A DNA stretch of 64,000 bases from Escallonia rubra (lineage: Eukaryota > Streptophyta > Magnoliopsida > Escalloniales > Escalloniaceae): positions 61,527-125,526 of the forward strand of contig JAVXUO010001495.1 in assembly GCA_033065855.1 (NCBI GenBank), in the 5' to 3' direction. Positions 58,142 to 64,000 of this stretch are shown piece by piece. The notes under the pieces are model-generated. The model made no database searches and had not been told where the DNA came from. It worked only from the letters and a program-made list of their open reading frames with translations. Position numbers and translations under genes: made by a program. Every line of letters begins with the position of its first letter. Within the stretch, counting starts at the first letter, position 1.

Positions 58142-60232
58142 TGTAACCCCCAATATTTTTACGAGATCTACGCTCTGGATATTTTTGGGAATTTTTGGGG
58201 TCCGCGAAGGGCGCTAAATTGGGGTATCGATTAAAGACAATTATCGAATTATTTAGCATAGCAAACCAAACATTTTTAATCTGAAAATTTTATTGAAACC
58301 TTATTCTACTGATATGTTTCATATTCTAAAATTTCAGGCCATTCTAAGGCCGATAGGTATTTTACACAAAACTGGCCTTTTAACACTCGATTCGGACACC
58401 GGTTCGAGATTTTCGGGCGAAAATTCTTTAAAATACTTTTTAGGCCAGAAATGATATCAGCATGCTTGAAATAACATTTTAAGATGTTTTTGGGATTTTT
58501 CCGGTGCGGGAAACCCCCAGGGGCATTTTGGTAATTTGCCACCCCGAAGGGGTATTTTGGTAATTTGACCTAAGAAAGGGATTTTTGCGTAGATTGACAT
58601 ACAATGAGGTTATTCGGATGATTCTTCTTAGGGGAATGCCGTTTGGGCAATTTAAGAGTACGATGGGTGTTTTTGGTAATTTTACACCCTAGGGGCGTTT
58701 TAGTAATTTTACATACCCAGTGAGGGAGGTTTATTTTGGGAGTTGTGTGAGTCTGTATTAAGTTTATAATATCGTAGTGTAGGCTGTATTCTGATGATTC
58801 GATAATTTCATTTAGGTTAAAGCTAAAGACTTTCCGGTTAGGATAAGCTAGCTGCGGATGCAGGTAAAGGATTCTATCTGAACCCTGAGTGAGGACTTTT
58901 GTCTGAACCCTTATTTGATTACTCGTAAGTACTCCTTTGATATACTTATGAATAATGTCAAACTCTGAATTCTGTATTGATATCAGTATGTTATTGCCCA
59001 GAAACCCCAATATTGAACCTGAATCGTTTGTTTGGAAATCTTGTGATGCTCGCCTGTTATTGCGTGCTGAGCAAACTTAACAATTGTTTGTATCTGTTCT
59101 TCTGAACTGTTGTGCCTGAATTCGATAACTGTTTGTAATCGTTCTGGCTGTTTATTTGTGATTTTCTTCTGAAATTCTGAGTGAGGACTTATTTCAGTCT
59201 ATTTATTGATATTGAAATTCGGATTGATTTTGGTGATTTGAGCTTATGTACATTCTCATTGATATTGCTGATTTTTCTGTGTTGACCTGGGAATTCTGTT
59301 CTGTGGGGAGGCGTTATAAGGCTGGTTTGAACCTGCGGAATTATGCAGGGCTAGTACCTTAGTGAGAAGGACTAGTAATTATTCTGGTACATCATGCATG
59401 TGTACATCTGTGCATTGCCCGAGTGGCATTGCTTCTGCCTAGGGTCAACGTTTCTGAATCCGTTTACATTGTATCTGATAATGTCTGTCTTGAAAATAAT
59501 GTTCAAATAAAAGTCTGGATATCTGCATGAAAAGGGGATCGAGTTGAAAGTCTTTCTCGTACTGTGATCAAACCGTTTGTGATTATCTAAGACCTTTTTT
59601 CCCTAAGGCTTTGGAAGTCTCTGCGTTTGTTTTGAAACCTTTTGCAAAACCATCAGTTGTATTTGAAAATGACGACTTGGAAATTATCTTCTGTTAATCG
59701 TTTTGGAAATCGTTGTGATTGATGTTGTTTAATTTGATATCTGTTTATGATAAAATTTGATCATTTTGGAAATCATTGAGTTCTTGACCCCGTTTGAAGT
59801 ATTCCGGAAATTTTCGTCGGTTGATTCTTTGGAATCGTTTTGTGATTCTTTGGTAGTCCTTGTACGACCTTGCTGAGCTCTCAAAAGCTCACTCTCCGTT
59901 TGACTCCCTTCTGCAGGTGATGGTCAGCTGTAGAATGCTGGGGAATGGAGTTAGAGTCTGTGTGAGATTTCGGTGAGCCTACCACTACTGTATTGTAAAT
60001 CCCCTACGTGGGTCGGTACTGTCACTTTGTTCTTAGGAAACTTGAATTTTGAAGAATCTAAGCTGTAATAATTTAAGCTAAGCAGTTTGTGATCTAGTAT
60101 TTTTGAGAAATCTGAGTTGATGTTGAATTAGATGATTTGGAATATATGTTAGTGACAGGTTTGATGTGATCCGGTAGGTTAACGACCCAGGAGTTCAGGA
60201 CGGCGGAGCTCTGGATTTTCGGGGATATTACA
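58142..60232 (+). mobile_element. LTR-like segment related to the 49231 solo LTR
   Basis: It starts TGTAACCCCC and ends GGGGATATTACA. It shares landmarks with the 49231-52491 LTR in the same order: TATAAGG near 59317 against 51769, ACTAGTA...CTAGT, GCATTGCCCGAGTGGCATTGCT against GCACTGCCGGGGTGGCTTTGCT, and AAAGCTCACTCTCC...GCAGGTG. It is therefore a diverged family member. The flanking bases do not give a clear target duplication. The minus-strand open frame of 146 codons at 58570-59010 has no recognised domain. Confidence 0.7.
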
Positions 60233-60373
60233 ATATACCCAGTAAAATCCCACCAAAAAAAAATTAGACTAAACGGATAAATTTGAAAGAATTATACAGA
60301 TTCAATGCAAAATCAAGCATGAGCAAACAAATTTGTAGGGTAGAAAAAATAATTAGGGTGTAAGGAACTTACC

Positions 60374-61036
60374 TTCTAATAATGAACGCACAATAGCCAA
60401 CAGCAATGAAGGGCGGCGGCGTTGGTGGCGCGACGATTGTGGCGGGCTTTTCACTTGGCGGCAGTGGAGGAATTTTCACACGGGGGCAGTGCAGTAGAGG
60501 GCTTTTAACTTGCGACAGTGGAGGGGTCACCGTGGAGGGGGATTGCCAGAGATGGGTCACCGTGGAGGGGGATTGCCGGAGATGGGTCACCGTGGAGGTT
60601 CATCGCCGGAGCTCAGAACAACAGTGGGAGATTTTTCAGAGAGAGAAACGGGGGAAGAGAAAAAAAGGCAGATCTGATTGTTTTAATCGATGACTTTTAG
60701 TGACGGGGAAAATTCGTCGCTAAACATCGGTCGATAAATCACGATATTTATCGATGGAAGTTTTAGCGACGGATTCTTCCCGTCGCTAAAACAATTTTAT
60801 AAAACTCTCGAAAAAATAAATTTTGTAAAAAAGTTTTAGCGACGGTAATTTTGTCGCTAAAAGATCGCCGCAAAAACATTGTCGGCAAAAACTTTTGCTG
60901 ACACTAACTTCGTCGGTAATAAGTTTTTAACTACATACTTTTACCGACGGTAAAATCCGTCGGTTAAACTCATTTTACCGACGGATTGTCCTCTGTCGGT
61001 AAAACTCCGTCACTAAAAACATATTTTCTTGTAGTG
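60374..61036 (-). repeat. 5' leader, subterminal repeats and terminus of the fifth CACTA
   Basis: Read on the minus strand, the terminus CACTACAAGAAAATA is followed by CCGTCGGTAAA-type then TTAGCGACGG-type motifs. A CT-rich to GC-rich leader (about 60680 to 60374) ends at AGAAG before a GTAAGT donor at about 60373. Three copies of a GGGTCACCGTGGAGG unit lie at about 60525-60600. The order is the same as at 1712-2130. Confidence 0.85.
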
Positions 61037-61039
61037 GAT

Positions 61040-62170
61040 GGCCGGACGGACAGACGACTGATTTGTTTAGATCTCGAAGACTGGAACATGTCTCGAGTTG
61101 TGGAAGTGCGACTGTGCAAGCGAAGGGGAGGACTCTAATCCACTCTGCCAAATAGGTGCCGGCGACGACGAAGAGGACCGGCAACAGTGAGGACTTCCGG
61201 CGACGGCGTCAACAACAGCGAACAACAGTCTGCCTTAATTTCTTGAGCTTTTCTCTGCCCGGCTAATTTCAATTTCAAGCAATCTGATTGATTCTAGTTT
61301 AATTTCAGAAACAATATTTACATTATAGTTTAATTCCTATTAATTGATTCTATTTCAGAAATTCAAAAACATGTTTGGTTATGGTTTATTCGTGATTTGG
61401 TGGCACAGTCTGCTTGATTCAATTTCAGAAATTATTCGTGATTTGATGGAACACCTTAATGGTTCGATTAATTTGCTTTGCTAATTTTTTATTGGCTAAT
61501 TATTTTTCTAATTCATAATTTTCGTAGTTTTGTGCATAAATAATTTCTAACTATGTTGGAATATGACATTGAGCTTGAGCTTGTTTGGCTATTTAATGTT
61601 AATATTGGGACATTGAAATGTACTGTTTTGTTAGAATTTGATGTTGTGTTGAGATTGGGGGATGAAGCTTTAGCTTGTGAGGTTAATCTTGGAATCTGAT
61701 TTAGTTTTATGATAGGGAGTTTAATCTTGAGCTTGAAGTGTACTGTTATTTAGGTATGTGATGCTGTGTTAGAATGTGATATTGTGTTGAGATTGGGGGT
61801 TGATCTTGAGCTTGAACTTGGGATGATGATATTGAGTTTGTATTTTTGTGTTGGAATGTGAATTAGTTTTAAAATTGGGTGGGTGGTTGATCTTGAGCTT
61901 GAAATTTACCGTTATTTAGGTATGTGATGTCGTGTTGGAATGTGATGTTGTGGTGAGATTGTGAGCTTGATCTTGAGCTTCTATTATTGTGTTGGAACTT
62001 GATTTAGTTTTAAAATTGGGAGGTTAATCTTGAACTTCTATTATTGTGTTGGAACTTGATTTAGTTTTAAAATTAGGAGGTTGATCTTGAGCTTGTATTA
62101 TTTTACTTATAAAAAATATATAGTTATTTTAATTATTTTACTTAATCAAAAATTATATTAAATTCGATAT
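61040..62170. repeat. Flank and AT-rich minisatellite
   Basis: About 200 bp of GC-rich flank is followed by AT-rich DNA. From about 61620 to 62110 it repeats units such as TGTTGGAACTTGATTTAGTTTTAAAATTGG and GGTTGATCTTGAGCTT. No gene is visible. Confidence 0.7.
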
Positions 62171-62219
62171 ATTTTTGGCACCCCTCAAAAAGAAATCCTT
62201 GTTCTGCCCCTGTCCATCT

Positions 62220-62450
62220 CCCTCATCTCATCCCGCCGCCACCGCCTGCTGCATCCTATCTCGTCACCGTCAACACCTCCACCCACAACCTCCGGCGACG
62301 CCATCCCCCTCATCCAATCCCCCCGCCACCACCTGCTGCACCCAATCCCATCACTGCCAACACCTTTACCCACAATCTTCGGCGACGCCATCTCCCTCAT
62401 CCAATCCCGCCGCCACCACCCGATGCCCCCAGTCCCGTCATCGCCAACAC
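62220..62450. repeat. CG-rich minisatellite, about 85-bp unit, 3 copies
   Basis: Three copies of a unit with CCGCCACC..CTGCTGCA and CACCCACAA(C/T)CT(C/T)CGGCGACGCCAT start near 62238, 62326 and 62411. The period is close to a multiple of three, so an open frame of 116 codons spans it. No domain is recognisable. Confidence 0.75.
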
Positions 62451-62559
62451 CGCCCAACGTCGCAGTCGCGGTCACCGCTCAGTCCTGCCGCCGCCATCTG
62501 TACACCACCACTGCACCATGACTAAACACATTCCTACGTCAATAATCCAATCGTAATCG

Positions 62560-64000
62560 CACAAACGCAGATCAAGGGTTCCATATCGCAATGTGCGATT
62601 AAAACCCTAGATCTGAACTTGAAACCCCTTGATTTGCGGCGAAAATCCCTTGATCTGCGGTTAAAACCCTAGATCACAATGTTTTAAATCGTTGTGCGGG
62701 GATGTGGAGACGCCAAGCATGGCTAGCTAGTGGGGGTAGGGGCTAGGTGATTTTAAGAGAGATGAGGCTTGTTCTCGTGGTCGATGAAGGGCAGGATCGA
62801 GTGGCGGTAGTGTGGCTTGGGTGGTGGTGCCGCTCCTCAGCTTGAGAATTTCGGTGTACAAAGAGAATCTTAAGGCTTAAATACAAGGTTATTTTGGACA
62901 ATTTCTTGGTTTTGTTACAAAAATTGTCGATTGTAACACTTTTGCGATTACAGGTGTTACTTTGCAATTTTCCTAACTTCAGGCGACTTTTTACAACTGT
63001 CCCAAACCACAAAGGTAATTTGCACAATTATCCCATATAAAAACTCATATATATAAAAAATGAAAATAATACTTTCGATTTTAGAAGAAAATTTTAATTT
63101 AAAAACTAATTCTAATCATTCTAAAACTCTACATAATCAATACACTAATCTATTAAAACTAAATTTTCACCATTATGTCCTTAAAAGTATTTTTTTGTAT
63201 GAAAATTAAAATCCATAGACCCAATAACTTATGAGATTTAGAATAAAAAGGTGAGCTAACAATTAATTTTAAATTTTGATAAGATCCTTATTTTTATATA
63301 TAATTAATTTTGCAGGAGTACTAAGGATTTTCTCTAAGCCCTATATAATTCAAAACCTGATTCTAATTACTCTAAAACTCAACCTAATCATTATACTAAC
63401 TTATTAGGACTTAATATTGACTATTGTATCTTCAAATCACTCTCTAATTTTAATATAGAAACTCATATATATAAAAAAATAAAATTAATACTTTCGATTT
63501 ATAAGAGAAAATTAATGTTACAATTAAGATTAAACAACTTACGAGACTTAGAAGAAGAAAAAAATGATCTAATAATTTATTTGAATTTTAATAGGTACTT
63601 TATTTTTAAATTTGATTAATTTTGCAAGAATAATAATGAGGATTGTATAATTTAAAAAATAATTCTAAACATTTTAAAATTCAACCAAATCAATATACTA
63701 ACTTTTTTGACTTCATTTTGACTATTATATTCTTAAAATCACTCTTTTAATGTGAATATAAAATTCATATATAAAAAAATAAAAATAACATATTATATTT
63801 AGAAGGCAAAAAAATGACGTTCTAATTGAGTTAAATGTACTATCATTATTCATGTATATAGATATATACGTACTATACATAAGATAGTCATCGTAAAAAA
63901 TGAATAGTGTGATATATAGATTTAATAAACGAATTATAAGTCAGTATTTTAAATAAGACCTCAGACCACCAAACTGGTTATATTATATATATAAGAATTT
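62560..64000. repeat. Mixed sequence and AT-rich dispersed repeat
   Basis: No gene is supported at 62560-63030. From about 63030 to 63440 the sequence is a reverse-complement relative of 47745-48130, with AATAACTTATGAGATTTAGAATAAA as a clear landmark. A more diverged copy of the same family continues to about 63780. The window ends in AT-rich DNA. Confidence 0.65.

Larger units (their letters stand above)
55838..61036 (-). mobile_element. Fifth CACTA, minus strand, internally deleted, TSD GAT
   Basis: The left terminus CACTACAAGAAAAGA (its 3' end) is at 55838. The right terminus TTTTCTTGTAGTG (its 5' end) is at 61036. GAT flanks both (55835-55837 and 61037-61039). It keeps both sets of subterminal repeats, the GC-rich leader with its GTAAGT donor, and a TNP1-like gene remnant. 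TNP2 is gone, and an LTR-like segment (58142-60232) occupies the middle. It is a deletion derivative that would need transposase from elsewhere. Confidence 0.9.

Noticed and set aside
58570..59010. 146-codon minus-strand frame in the LTR-like segment
   Set aside because: It has no retrotransposon or host domain, and it lies within sequence related to the 49231 solo LTR, where it is not conserved.
62175..62525. 116-codon Pro/Ser/Thr-rich frame
   Set aside because: It is produced by a three-copy minisatellite, with an antisense open frame over the same bases.

Overview
This window looks like nuclear DNA of a flowering plant. It has GT-AG introns, CACTA (En/Spm), MULE, hAT and Tourist-like DNA transposons, a tRNA-derived SINE, a TG...CA solo LTR with a 5-bp target duplication, and two plant-type 2-oxoglutarate/Fe(II) dioxygenase genes. 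I could not name the species from the sequence. Nearly everything outside the two dioxygenase genes is transposon or duplicated repeat.

Region 1-16571 is a nested pair of related CACTA elements. An outer, damaged copy (window start to 1711, then 12252-16571) is split inside its TNP2 transposase gene by a complete 10,540-bp relative (1712-12251). The target duplication is GAG, and the host reading frame resumes exactly after it. The inner element carries, in order: 5' terminal and subterminal repeats, a GC-rich leader exon, three kinds of tandem array (telomere-like, CACGTG-rich, CTAATTAG), a four-exon TNP2 gene, a five-exon TNP1/Transposase_24 gene, and the 3' terminus. TNP2 would cut and join the ends. 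The TNP1-like protein would bind the repeated AGCGACGGA-type subterminal motifs.

Region 16572-24832 holds a segmental repeat, a Tourist-like MITE relative, a noncoding retroposon with a 15-bp target duplication, and a third, decayed CACTA whose TNP2 remnant is interrupted by a MULE-like insertion. Region 24833-36400 is the gene island: two tandem DAO-like dioxygenase genes (28040-29197 and 33320-34447), with a small hAT element between them.

Region 36401-47404 is a 2.4-kb-arm inverted repeat around a trio of Tourist-like MITEs and a SINE. It is joined abruptly at 44176 to the 3' part of a fourth CACTA. Region 47405-55607 has an AT-rich dispersed repeat, a 3.26-kb solo LTR and a 2.5-kb palindrome. 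Region 55608-61036 contains a fifth CACTA, on the minus strand and complete between termini (TSD GAT). It has lost TNP2 and contains a second LTR-like segment. The rest (61037-64000) is minisatellites and dispersed repeat.

I found no wholly new system. The most informative signals are the dated nesting, TNP1 stop codons clustered at one site in several copies, a shared TNP2 frame offset, CACGTG arrays inside the transposon, and the large hairpins near the dioxygenase genes.
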